Assembly (NCBI GenBank): GCA_031553195.1
Contig: JAVBLV010000030.1
Coordinates: 1-35,153, forward strand
Origin: JAVBLV01 sp031553195
GTDB lineage: Bacteria; Bacteroidota; Bacteroidia; Bacteroidales; P3
Reading direction: 5' to 3'
Length of the DNA: 35,153 nucleotides
Positions 1-7,772 of the stretch are shown here, piece after piece. The first letter of the stretch is position 1. Every line of letters starts with the position of its first letter. The notes below the pieces were generated by a model. The model was given only the letters and a program-made list of their open reading frames with translations, did not search any database and was not told the origin of the DNA. Position numbers and translations under genes: made by a program.

Positions 1-1544
1 GCAATATCGGAGTGATCTGGTATGGCGACGCCTCCTTAACCGACAGCATTACCAACCTGTTGAGCTTCACTACGGGGGCCTTGACGAAAGACACGCTCTT
101 CTACGCCCTGCCATATAATACGTTGACGGGTTGCAAGGCTACCGCTACCGATACGGCGCAGGTTATCATTCGAGTAAGTCCGATACCGGGTAAGTCCGAT
201 ATTATTTCGGTTATGGGCGATACCATTTGTCAGGGAACGCAAGCAACGCTTACGGCTGTCGCTACGACGAATCTTACGCCGATTTGGTATAGCGACGCGT
301 CCCTGACCGACAGCGTAGGAAGTGGAAATACTTTTATTACGCCTATATTGAATGCCAGCGTTGTTTATTATGTGGTGGCAAGGAATATGACAGGATGCCA
401 AGCGCTGGCCGACAGCGCTACATCCGTTTCTGTGAAAATGAATGTTGCGCCTGCATTTATAACCTGTCCTGCTGATATGTTAGTATGGGTACACAATAAT
501 CGCCAGGATACGACGGTGAATTATACTGCAACGGTTTCAGGCGTTCCAATGCCGGATTTGGCTTATGTATTCAGTGGCGCAACTACCGGCGGCGGAACTG
601 GAACCGGCAGCGGGGCAATATTTAAAGCGGGCGTTACCACGGTAAAAATATTTGCATCCAATTCATGTGGAACAGACAGTTGTATCTTTACTATTACAGT
701 TAAAGACACGATTAATCCTTGCGACGGTATTTCTGCAACTTTGTCTGGCGACGTATCCATATGCCAAGGCACATCGGCGATGTTAACGATCAGCTTTACG
801 GGAACAGGCCCATGGAATGTCGTTTATAATGATGGAACAAAAGAAACGGAATTAACCGATATTACTCAAAATCCATATAAATTTAATGTGCAACCCAATG
901 CGACAACTATTTATGGCTTGTTGGAGGTAAGTTCAGGATCATGCGAAGGAACTGTTCACGGAACGGCTATGGTTACGGTTAATCCTATTCCTTCGTTGCC
1001 GTTGTTGAGAATATCGGGCGATACGTTAATTGATAAGGGAACTTCGACGACTCTAACGGTAGTTACGCAGGTAAATGGAACTATTCGTTGGTATGGTGAT
1101 CCGATGTATCATACGCTTCTGCAACAAGGAAGCAGTTATACAACGCCTTTATTATATAACGATACGTCTTATTATTTAAGGTTAATTTCGGACAAAGGTT
1201 GCGAAAGCGCAACAAGTCAGAAGGTAACCGTAAAGGTGAAGAAAAATTGCGTGCTGGTTCCGGAAGCCATAACGCCTAATGGAGACGGAGTTAACGATTA
1301 CTTGATTATTAACTGTATAGAAAATTATCCCGATAACCGTTTCTCTATTTATAATCGTTGGAGCGATTTGGTATTCGAAATAAAAGGATACAACAATCAA
1401 GATAAAAAATGGAGCGGATATAGTAATCAAAAATTAGTCGTTGGAGGAGGAAAGAAAGTACCTACAGGGACTTACTTCTATATCTTGGAACTTAACGATC
1501 CGGAAAAAACAATTATAAAAGGCTTTATTGAGGTAAGGTATTAA
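1..1544 (+). CDS. T9SS type B sorting domain protein with Ig-like and HYR repeats (5' partial)
   Basis: This is the C-terminal 514 residues of a large secreted or surface protein. The frame is open from base 3, and the first possible start (GTG at 14, inside a repeat) is clearly internal, so the gene begins outside the window. The sequence shows Ig-like modules with recurring signatures (IWYGDASLTDS, then IWYSDASLTDS; GDTICQGTQATL, then GDVSICQGTSAML), a HYR-like domain (about residues 155-235, starting ITCPADM and ending FTITVKD), another Ig-like module, and a C-terminal gliding-motility-associated domain of about 95 residues starting VPEAITPNGDGVNDYL and ending GFIEVRY. Such type B domains are known to direct proteins through the type IX secretion system in Bacteroidota. 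An adhesive or cell-surface role is inferred; no catalytic domain is visible in this part. A terminator follows closely. Confidence 0.9.
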   Translation, partial: NIGVIWYGDASLTDSITNLLSFTTGALTKDTLFYALPYNTLTGCKATATDTAQVIIRVSPIPGKSDIISVMGDTICQGTQATLTAVATTNLTPIWYSDASLTDSVGSGNTFITPILNASVVYYVVARNMTGCQALADSATSVSVKMNVAPAFITCPADMLVWVHNNRQDTTVNYTATVSGVPMPDLAYVFSGATTGGGTGTGSGAIFKAGVTTVKIFASNSCGTDSCIFTITVKDTINPCDGISATLSGDVSICQGTSAMLTISFTGTGPWNVVYNDGTKETELTDITQNPYKFNVQPNATTIYGLLEVSSGSCEGTVHGTAMVTVNPIPSLPLLRISGDTLIDKGTSTTLTVVTQVNGTIRWYGDPMYHTLLQQGSSYTTPLLYNDTSYYLRLISDKGCESATSQKVTVKVKKNCVLVPEAITPNGDGVNDYLIINCIENYPDNRFSIYNRWSDLVFEIKGYNNQDKKWSGYSNQKLVVGGGKKVPTGTYFYILELNDPEKTIIKGFIEVRY

Positions 1545-1569
1545 AAATAGAAATAGGAAATTTCTAGAA

Positions 1570-1607
1570 AAAAGGAGGCGTTCAATGTGTTTTGATCGTC
1601 TCCTTTT
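1570..1607 (+). terminator. Intrinsic terminator after the T9SS type B protein gene
   Basis: An 11-base stem (AAAAGGAGGCG at 1570-1580 with CGTCTCCTTTT at 1597-1607, one G-U pair) closes a 16-base loop, and the 3' arm ends in T residues. It lies 26 bases after the stop codon and before the promoter of the glycogen cluster, so it probably separates the two transcription units. Confidence 0.75.
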
Positions 1608-1754
1608 GATTTATAGTAAATTATGAAAATAAGAAATGACTCTGTCATAATGTATGTTGCGTTCAATGATAGTGAACAATTGTTAAATAATGCTAAAATA
1701 TCATATTTTGAAAGAAATACTTTCCAATTAAGAAAATTTTTTGTACGAATTTGG

Positions 1755-1784
1755 TTGTTTTCTGAGAAAATGGTATTACATTTG
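1755..1784 (+). promoter_or_regulatory. Bacteroidetes-type promoter of the glycogen cluster
   Basis: The -7 element TACATTTG (1777-1784) matches TAnnTTTG exactly, and TTG (1755-1757) lies 19 bases upstream as the -33 element. The predicted transcription start, near 1790, leaves a leader of only about 20 bases before ATG 1810. This argues against the longer reading frame that starts with TTG at 1741. Confidence 0.75.
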
Positions 1785-1809
1785 CAAGTATACTTTCACG
1801 AAATATATT

Positions 1810-3759
1810 ATGAGTTATTTAGATTTTTCAAAGGAGGAATTGGTTAATTTGGAATTTTCTTTAAACAGAGAATTCTTAAAAACAAATATCGGGCATGCTA
1901 ATATGTGTACCTCTTTGGTATATTGTAATACCCGGAAATATCATGGATTGTTAATTGCCCCTCAACCTTCGGTTGATAATGAAAATCATGTTTTGTTATC
2001 GAGTTTGGATGAGACAATTATACAGGGTACTCAGGAATTTAACTTGGGAATTCATAAATATCCTGTAGAGATATATTATCCCAATGGTCATAAATATCTT
2101 CGGAGTTATTCGAATTATCCGACTCCGAAACATGTTTATAGAATAGGCGGCGTGCTGCTTTCTAAAGAAATTGTTTTATCCGAAAAGGAAAGTCAAATTC
2201 TGGTACGGTATAAAGTATTAGAATCCCCGTCTAAGGTTCTTATGCGTATCCGTCCGATGTTAGCGTTCCGGCAAGTACACAAATTGGGGAAAGCTAACGA
2301 TAAGGCAAATAAAGAATACGCGCCTGTGGAAAACGGCATTGAGGTTAATATGTATAATGGATATGATTCTCTGTATATACAGTCGTCGGCAAAAAATGAA
2401 TATATTCATTTACCATGTTGGTATTATAATGTCGAATATTGGCAGGAAAAGGAGAGAGGCTACGATTTTTTGGAGGATTTATACAATCCCGGATATTTTG
2501 AATTTACAATGGATCCGGAAAAAGAGATTTGTTTTTCCGTTGGATTAAAAAAGGTCAGTCCGTCTCAAATAAAAAGACAATTTTCTATGGAATTGGCAAA
2601 ACAACCTTCTGTTAATACAATGGAAGAGTGTTTGGAAACGACGGCGAAAAGTTTTTTTATAAAAGAAGGCAAGCGGACGGAAGTGGTTGCAGGGTATCCA
2701 TGGTTTGGACGTTGGGGAAGGGATACTTTCATTTCGTTGCCGGGTCTTACGTTGTTTTCCGGGAATTTTGCTTTGTGTAAATCAGTTATCGATACAATGG
2801 CGTCGGAATTGAACGGCCCGCTTTTTCCCAATATCGGTTCGGGCGATAACTCGGCTTATAATTCTGTAGACGCGCCCCTATGGTTTTTTTGGGCTTTACA
2901 GCAATATGCAGAATTATCCGGAACAAAAGATAAAATCTGGAAAGAATATAAAGATAAAATATTGTTGATTCTTGAAGGCTTTAAGATGGGCGCTCCATAC
3001 AATATACACCTTACGGTCGACGGATTGGTATGGGCAGGGGAAGAGGGAAAAGCGCTGACCTGGATGGATGCGGTTGTTTATGGAAAAGCGGTTACCGGCC
3101 GCATAGGGATGCCGGTAGAAATCAACGCCCTTTGGTATAACGCTCTCATGTTTAGCTTGGAAGTTGCAAAATTGGCAAAAGATGAAAAGTTTGTATCTCA
3201 GTGGCAACCAATGGCGGATTCTTTTCCCACAGCGTTTAAAAATGTATTCTGGGAAAAGGAAAAAGGTTGGCTGGCCGACTATGTGAGCGGGGATTATAAG
3301 GATTTTTCCATTCGACCGAATATGATCTTTGCGGCTTCTCTTCCGTATTCTCCTTTGAGTTTGAAAATTAAACAATTGATAGTTGAGAAGGTGAAAAAAG
3401 AATTGGTGACGCCCAGAGGGTTAAGAACGCTTTCTCCGACTCATCCTGATTACAAAGAACATTGCAAAGGAAGTCAGGAGGAACGCGATTTGGCATATCA
3501 TCAAGGGACTGTTTGGCCTTGGTTGTTGGGACATTTTGCCGAAGCGTATTTAAAAGTATACGAAAAAAGCGGCGTTGCCTATATAGAAAATCTTTATGAA
3601 GGATTTGAAAAAACGCTCTCCGAGGCGGGAATCGCAAGCATTTCAGAAATATACGACGGAAATCCTCCTCATTTGCCGAGAGGAACTATTTCTCAGGCGT
3701 GGAGCGTAGCAGAGATATTACGCATAAAATGGTTGATTGAACAATACAAAACAAAATAA
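1810..3759 (+). CDS. Glycogen debranching enzyme, amylo-alpha-1,6-glucosidase (GH133)
   Basis: A 649-residue cytoplasmic enzyme that is expected to hydrolyse alpha-1,6 branch stubs in glycogen. The first ~220 residues fit the bacterial GDE N-terminal domain (LVNLEFSLNREFLKTN, CNTRKYHGLLIAP). From about residue 290 comes the (alpha/alpha)6 barrel with family-typical motifs: GYPWFGRWGRDTFISLPG near 294, GDNSAYNSVDAPLWFFWAL near 345-363, WAGEEGKALTWMDA, and YHQGTVWPWLLGHF near 563. The start at 1810 is chosen because the homologous N-terminus (MSYLDFSKEELVNLE) begins there and the promoter lies just upstream; an in-frame TTG at 1741 precedes the predicted transcript start. It is first in a row with a GT4 synthase and a GH57 enzyme, the usual Bacteroidales glycogen set. 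The family assignment is firm; the exact substrate is inferred. Confidence 0.93.
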   Translation: MSYLDFSKEELVNLEFSLNREFLKTNIGHANMCTSLVYCNTRKYHGLLIAPQPSVDNENHVLLSSLDETIIQGTQEFNLGIHKYPVEIYYPNGHKYLRSYSNYPTPKHVYRIGGVLLSKEIVLSEKESQILVRYKVLESPSKVLMRIRPMLAFRQVHKLGKANDKANKEYAPVENGIEVNMYNGYDSLYIQSSAKNEYIHLPCWYYNVEYWQEKERGYDFLEDLYNPGYFEFTMDPEKEICFSVGLKKVSPSQIKRQFSMELAKQPSVNTMEECLETTAKSFFIKEGKRTEVVAGYPWFGRWGRDTFISLPGLTLFSGNFALCKSVIDTMASELNGPLFPNIGSGDNSAYNSVDAPLWFFWALQQYAELSGTKDKIWKEYKDKILLILEGFKMGAPYNIHLTVDGLVWAGEEGKALTWMDAVVYGKAVTGRIGMPVEINALWYNALMFSLEVAKLAKDEKFVSQWQPMADSFPTAFKNVFWEKEKGWLADYVSGDYKDFSIRPNMIFAASLPYSPLSLKIKQLIVEKVKKELVTPRGLRTLSPTHPDYKEHCKGSQEERDLAYHQGTVWPWLLGHFAEAYLKVYEKSGVAYIENLYEGFEKTLSEAGIASISEIYDGNPPHLPRGTISQAWSVAEILRIKWLIEQYKTK

Positions 3760-3876
3760 GTTAAATAAAGACAGCATTTAGATATTTGAAGCGGCATATT
3801 TATTTTATGTTTTCAAATTATTGTTTTTTAAATGTTTATGCAAAGTGCAATGGAAATAAAATCATTTTTTAGTAAC

Positions 3877-4023
3877 TGTTTAAAATTTTATGGAAAATAT
3901 TTTGAGAGATAAAAACAACGAGTTTGCAGGCGGGGTTTTTCAAGAATAGTAGCGCTATTTGATAAAAATTCCGGCAAAAGAGCGTTTTTAGATCCAAAAT
4001 ACTTCATGGGAAAAATTTTAAAC
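3877..4023. repeat. MITE-like intergenic repeat, copy 1
   Basis: A 147-base element with perfect 12-base terminal inverted repeats: GTTTAAAATTTT at 3878-3889 and AAAATTTTAAAC at 4012-4023. It is related along its whole length to 11722-11870, sharing exact runs such as CAAGAATAGTAGCG, TAAAAATTCCGGCA and GATCCAAAATAC; by eye about four bases in five agree. Read on the - strand it holds a 40-codon frame beginning MKYFGSKN at 4007, but a 2-base indel relative to copy 2 breaks that frame, so it is probably not coding. No clear target-site duplication is seen. It fills much of the gap between the debranching enzyme and the GT4 gene. Confidence 0.7.
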
Positions 4024-4084
4024 CGCTACTTGAAATAAAAGAAATGTACTAAGGCCATTTTTCAGGCCATTTATATTACATAGT

Positions 4085-4129
4085 CCTTTTGAGTCTAAGT
4101 GGTTTGACAGAATGTATGGATTCAAAAGG
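4085..4129 (+). promoter_or_regulatory. Inverted repeat in the leader of the GT4 gene
   Basis: CCTTTTGAGTC (4085-4095) can pair with GATTCAAAAGG (4119-4129) as an 11-base stem with one G-U pair and a 23-base loop. The structure ends 19 bases before ATG 4149. No T-tract follows, so it does not look like an intrinsic terminator. It could affect translation or mRNA stability, or be an operator site; this is inference only. No convincing TAnnTTTG promoter is seen in 3760-4148. Confidence 0.35.
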
Positions 4130-4148
4130 TAAATAAAGATTGAAGTCT

Positions 4149-5426
4149 ATGAAGGTTTTAATGTTCGGATGGGAATTCCCCCCACATATTACAGGCGGTT
4201 TGGGGACGGCATGTTTCGGATTAACTAATGCCATGATGAAACAGGGCATAGAAGTTATTTTTGTTGTACCCAAAGCGTATGGCGATGAAAATCAGGAGGC
4301 GGTTCGTTTGGTGAATTGCGAAGATATATTATTGGATATCAGGCAAGAAATTTACAAGCCTTATTGGAATGCTTTATCATATGTGGAAATCAATTCCAAC
4401 TTACTGCCTTATCAAAGCGAGGAAGAATATTATCAGATAATCAACGAATCAAGGAATCAAGGAACGAATTTCCAGGAACGTTTATTTTCCGAGAAATACC
4501 ATTTTTCGGGAGGCTACGGAAAGACGCTATACGAAGAAGTGGAACGATATTCGTTGATTGCGGCGACAATAGCCCAACAAACAGATTTTGACATTATTCA
4601 TGCGCACGATTGGCTGACTTATAAAGCGGGAATTGAAGCCAAACGGATAAGCGGAAAACCATTGGCGATACATGTGCATGCGACGGAGTTCGACCGTTCG
4701 GGCGAAAACGTGAATAGTCATGTATATGGAATTGAAAAATACGGCATGGATAATGCGGACAGGATTATTTGCGTAAGTAATTTAACCCGCGATATTGTGA
4801 TCAACAAGTATGGACAACCGGCAGAGAAGGTTTTAACCGTCCATAACGGAATTGAACAACCTGCATTAAAATCGATAAAGAAACAGAAAGCAGTCAAGGA
4901 AAAGGTGGTAACTTTTTTAGGTCGCGTTACTTTTCAGAAAGGGCCTGAATATTTTGTTGAAGCGGCTTATAAGGTTTTGCAAAAAAATTCGAACGTGCGT
5001 TTTGTTTTGGCCGGTTCCGGCGATTTATTAAATAAGACCATACAACGGGTTGCCCAATTGGGAATTTCGGATAGATTTCATTTTACGGGATTTCTGAAAG
5101 GGGAGGAGGTGGATAGAATGTTTTCCGAAAGCGACGTCTATGTGATGCCTTCCGTATCAGAACCTTTTGGTATATCTCCCCTGGAAGCGGTAAGATCTGA
5201 TGTTCCGGTTATTATTTCGCGACAATCGGGCGTTTCCGAAATATTGGAAAATGCCCTGAAAGTAGATTTTTGGGATATCGACGCAATGGCCGACGCTATT
5301 TATGCTATGCTACATTACGAAACGCTTCCGAAAATGTTTGTCAGGGATGGGAAAAAGGAAATTGAATACATTAGTTGGGACAAGGCCGCAAGTTTAGTGA
5401 AGAAAATATATGAAGAACTTATTTAA
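4149..5426 (+). CDS. GT4-family glycosyltransferase, glycogen synthase-like
   Basis: A 425-residue GT-B fold glycosyltransferase, probably the chain-elongating glycogen synthase of this cluster. The N-terminus MKVLMFGWEFPPHITGGLGT carries the glycine-rich GGLG loop that contacts the nucleotide-sugar donor. HAHDWLTY and HVHATEFDRSG are typical of starch/glycogen synthase relatives. The C-terminal half has FLGRVTFQKGPEYFVEA, GSGDL, FTGFLKGEEVDRMF and the EX7E motif SEPFGISPLEA. ATG 4149 is preferred over the in-frame TTG at 4140 because family members begin at MKVLMFGWEFPP. It lies 389 bases after the debranching enzyme and 96 bases before the GH57 gene, all on the same strand. Donor (ADP- or UDP-glucose) cannot be decided from the sequence. 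Confidence 0.9.
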   Translation: MKVLMFGWEFPPHITGGLGTACFGLTNAMMKQGIEVIFVVPKAYGDENQEAVRLVNCEDILLDIRQEIYKPYWNALSYVEINSNLLPYQSEEEYYQIINESRNQGTNFQERLFSEKYHFSGGYGKTLYEEVERYSLIAATIAQQTDFDIIHAHDWLTYKAGIEAKRISGKPLAIHVHATEFDRSGENVNSHVYGIEKYGMDNADRIICVSNLTRDIVINKYGQPAEKVLTVHNGIEQPALKSIKKQKAVKEKVVTFLGRVTFQKGPEYFVEAAYKVLQKNSNVRFVLAGSGDLLNKTIQRVAQLGISDRFHFTGFLKGEEVDRMFSESDVYVMPSVSEPFGISPLEAVRSDVPVIISRQSGVSEILENALKVDFWDIDAMADAIYAMLHYETLPKMFVRDGKKEIEYISWDKAASLVKKIYEELI

Positions 5427-5522
5427 CAGTTACAAGTATATGTGACACTTCCGGATTTATTAAAGGTCGAAATTTGAACACTTTCCGGCTTTAGATGTTA
5501 AACTATAAAACGACTGATTACT

Positions 5523-6839
5523 ATGCATTATATTTGTTTAAACTTTCAGATACACCAACCTCTTCACTATCGCGTTTATCGTTTTTTTGATATTGGGAGA
5601 GACAACCACTATACCGATGATTTTCAGAATAGGTATATAACCGGACGTAGTTTGGAAAAATGCTACGCCCAGGCGAACAAATTGCTTTTGAGCATGATTA
5701 AGCAGTTCGGAGACTTCTTTAAAGTCAGTTTTACTGTATCCGGAATAAGCCTCGACCTTTTTGAGCAATATAATCCGGAAATTATAGAAGGTTTTAAAGC
5801 CTTGGCCAAGACGGGAAATGTAGAATTTTTGGCAACTCCGTATTATCATTCGCTGGCTTCATTGAAAAATAAAAATGAATTTGTCGAACAAACGCTTTTG
5901 CACAAAGAGCGTATTCAAGAACTATTTGGTTTGACGCCGAGTGTTTTTTCGAATACGGAGTTAATTTATAGCGATGAAATAGGAAAATCGGCGTATGAAA
6001 TGGGTTTTGAAGGAATGTTGACGGAAGGGGCCAAGCATATATTGGGATGGAAAAGTCCTAATTATCTTTATAGCAATGCGCTAAAAACGGATTTCAAGGT
6101 TCTGCTTCGAAACTTCATGTTAAGCGACGATATTGCGTTTCGTTTTTCGAATACCCATTGGTCTGCTTATCCGCTAACCGCTGAAAAGTTTGTCTCGTGG
6201 ATGAATATGTCTGTTGAAAATCAGGATTGTATCAACCTCTTTCTGGATTACAGGACTTTGGGCGAGTGGCAAGACAAAGAAACGGGGATTTTTGAATTCA
6301 TCCGTTATTTGCCGAAGGTTGTTTTTGAAAATTCGGATTTCAAGTTCTGCACGCCTTCCGAATTAATAAATGCAATCGAGCCGGTTTCTCCGGTTTATGT
6401 TCCGTATCCGGTTTCGTGGTCGGGAGAAGAAAAAGACATGTCGTTATGGATGGGCAATGATTTGCAGAAAGATGCGTATGATAAACTGTATAAATTGGAA
6501 GAGCGTGTAATGGGTTCTCAAAATCCGCTGCTCATTTCTCAATGGCGTAATCTGCAAAGTTCCGATAACTTTTTTTGGATGAATACCAAACAGCATTATG
6601 TTCAGGGTCTGCATAATCCTTTTCATTCTCCTTACGACGCTTTTATTAACTACATGAATATCCTGAGCGACTTTTCCATTCAATTGGAAAATTCTTTGAA
6701 AGCTCAGGAAGAAGGAGTTTCTCCGTCAATTATTTTATCCGACAAAAAGAGTAAACCTCAGACAAAAACCAATAAATCAAAATCCGTCGCCAGGAAAAAG
6801 AAAGGAACCAACGAGATTAATATTGTTGACGAATTATAA
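5523..6839 (+). CDS. GH57 alpha-amylase/4-alpha-glucanotransferase-like protein
   Basis: A 438-residue glycoside hydrolase family 57 protein with no signal peptide, so cytoplasmic, acting on alpha-1,4-glucans. Region 1 is HQP at residues 11-13; FLATPYYHSLASL (102-114) is the second conserved region; SNTELIY places the predicted catalytic nucleophile at Glu146; LSDDIAFRFS (200-209) holds the candidate acid/base Asp202 or Asp203. The last ~35 residues are lysine-rich and low in complexity (KKSKPQTKTNKSKS) and lie outside the fold. It is the third gene of the glycogen cluster, consistent with turnover or remodelling of glycogen made by the neighbouring synthase. GH57 includes amylases, branching enzymes and glucanotransferases; which one this is cannot be told here. 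Confidence 0.9.
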   Translation: MHYICLNFQIHQPLHYRVYRFFDIGRDNHYTDDFQNRYITGRSLEKCYAQANKLLLSMIKQFGDFFKVSFTVSGISLDLFEQYNPEIIEGFKALAKTGNVEFLATPYYHSLASLKNKNEFVEQTLLHKERIQELFGLTPSVFSNTELIYSDEIGKSAYEMGFEGMLTEGAKHILGWKSPNYLYSNALKTDFKVLLRNFMLSDDIAFRFSNTHWSAYPLTAEKFVSWMNMSVENQDCINLFLDYRTLGEWQDKETGIFEFIRYLPKVVFENSDFKFCTPSELINAIEPVSPVYVPYPVSWSGEEKDMSLWMGNDLQKDAYDKLYKLEERVMGSQNPLLISQWRNLQSSDNFFWMNTKQHYVQGLHNPFHSPYDAFINYMNILSDFSIQLENSLKAQEEGVSPSIILSDKKSKPQTKTNKSKSVARKKKGTNEINIVDEL

Positions 6840-6972
6840 ATATAAAAACTTCGTTAAATTGAGAATGGAGAAATTGAACTTAGCGAAGCAATCTCATGAG
6901 GCAAAGCCGAATAAAGTTGAAAATGATTTTTTCTATAAGCTATAAACTTTAATCCTTGATTTCCACAAAATG

Positions 6973-7004
6973 AAAAAGCCAAGAATTTCACCGCTTGGCT
7001 TTTT
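6973..7004. terminator. Bidirectional intrinsic terminator
   Basis: A perfect 11-base stem (AAAAAGCCAAG at 6973-6983, CTTGGCTTTTT at 6994-7004) with a 10-base loop and T-rich flanks in both directions. It can end the glycogen cluster on the + strand and, on the - strand, the former gene whose sorting domain remains at 7057-7224. Confidence 0.85.
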
Positions 7005-7056
7005 CGTGTTTCAGCATAATGGAGTCTTAACAATCAACTCCATAGAAAGTTATTGA

Positions 7057-7224
7057 TTATTGTTTTACAATTTTCTTTACTTCTTCGTTTACATTTAATA
7101 TATAGATTCCATTAACAAAAGAAGATAGATCAATCATTTTTGTGTTGGTTTTTATCAACAACTTTCCTTGGGTATCATACACCTTTATATCCAACTGTTC
7201 ATTGTTTGATTGAATATTTACGAA
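7057..7224 (-). pseudogene. Orphan T9SS type A C-terminal sorting domain (gene remnant)
   Basis: On the - strand a 55-residue frame reads FVNIQSNNEQLDIKVYDTQG, continues to GKLLIKTN, then SSFVNGIYILNV and ends EEVKKIVKQ. This is the Por-type (type A) C-terminal sorting domain: a G-K turn, then an N-G-I-Y-I-L strand, then a basic C-terminus. The frame is closed by TGA (7225-7227 on the complement) just before the domain, there is no start codon, and nothing recognisable lies upstream. A terminator follows at the position expected for a former gene end. I read it as the tail of a decayed secreted-protein gene; the rest of the gene was not found in the window. Confidence 0.65.
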
Positions 7225-7772
7225 TCAGTGTAAAAATAGGCGCCGATATTTTCTTTATATTCTTTTTGGAGCCTCAAAAAGGATAGAAAACGGCTTGAGA
7301 ATTTAAACGCGCTCCGCCTACCGGCTGCGCTTGAACGGAAAATCCTCGAAATGGAATGCTACGCATGGAGTTATTATCGGCTAACGCGCTTGAATAAGGC
7401 AGCGCCAATAACAGCCTACGACAGATAGCGTTAAGAAAAATCATTAGTGGAGGCGTTAAAACAAAATTCTGTTCGAAGTCCTCTATTGAAAATAGGCTGA
7501 TAATGAAATCAAATGCATTTATGGATTATCATTATAGATTCAACAGGAAAGTTATTTTGTTTAGCCGCAACAAATGATTTTTTAGCAATAAACAAAGAAG
7601 AAACCGATTTCCTTCTCTGTTGGAGAAGGCAGGGAGAGGTCGTCGTCAGCCTTGACTTTTTGTTTCTTTTGCGTCAAGGCAAAAAAAGATTATAATGCAT
7701 GTTTATTACATTCTTACCATTACGATAGAGACATTAAAAATTTTCTCCACCTGTTTTTTACACGGATCCAAA
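7225..7772. other. Gene-free stretch with small inverted repeats
   Basis: About 550 bases without a supportable gene. A 60-codon frame at 7513-7695 resembles no family I know. Visible structure: CCTTCTC/GAGAAGG with a 5-base loop at 7611-7629, followed by a purine-rich AGGGAGAGG tract; then GCCTTGAC/GTCAAGGC with a 16-base T-rich loop at 7649-7680, followed by seven A residues. A GC-richer patch near 7308-7336 is a partial palindrome (GCGC, GCC/GGC, GCGC). The stretch looks like decayed or repeat-derived DNA next to the orphan sorting domain. No intrinsic terminator for the agmatine deiminase gene is evident. Confidence 0.5.
7649..7680. repeat. Hairpin GCCTTGAC/GTCAAGGC with T-rich loop
   Basis: An exact 8-base inverted repeat (7649-7656 and 7673-7680) surrounds a T-rich loop. 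A T-tract does not follow the stem on either strand, so it is not a standard terminator. Similar short motifs are common between Bacteroidetes genes, from general knowledge. Confidence 0.4.

Noticed and set aside
1741..1809. Extension of the debranching enzyme to a TTG start at 1741
   Set aside because: It would start before the predicted transcription start (near 1790) and the family N-terminus begins at ATG 1810.
1623..1847. Possible 74-residue gene on the + strand
   Set aside because: It overlaps the promoter and the start of the debranching enzyme, is AT-driven in composition and shows no family pattern.
3877..4007. 40-codon - strand frame (MKYFGSKN...) inside repeat copy 1
   Set aside because: The homologous copy has a 2-base shift that destroys the frame, so protein-level selection is unlikely.
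7513..7695. Possible 60-residue gene on the + strand
   Set aside because: It runs through inverted repeats, resembles nothing known and lacks a promoter.
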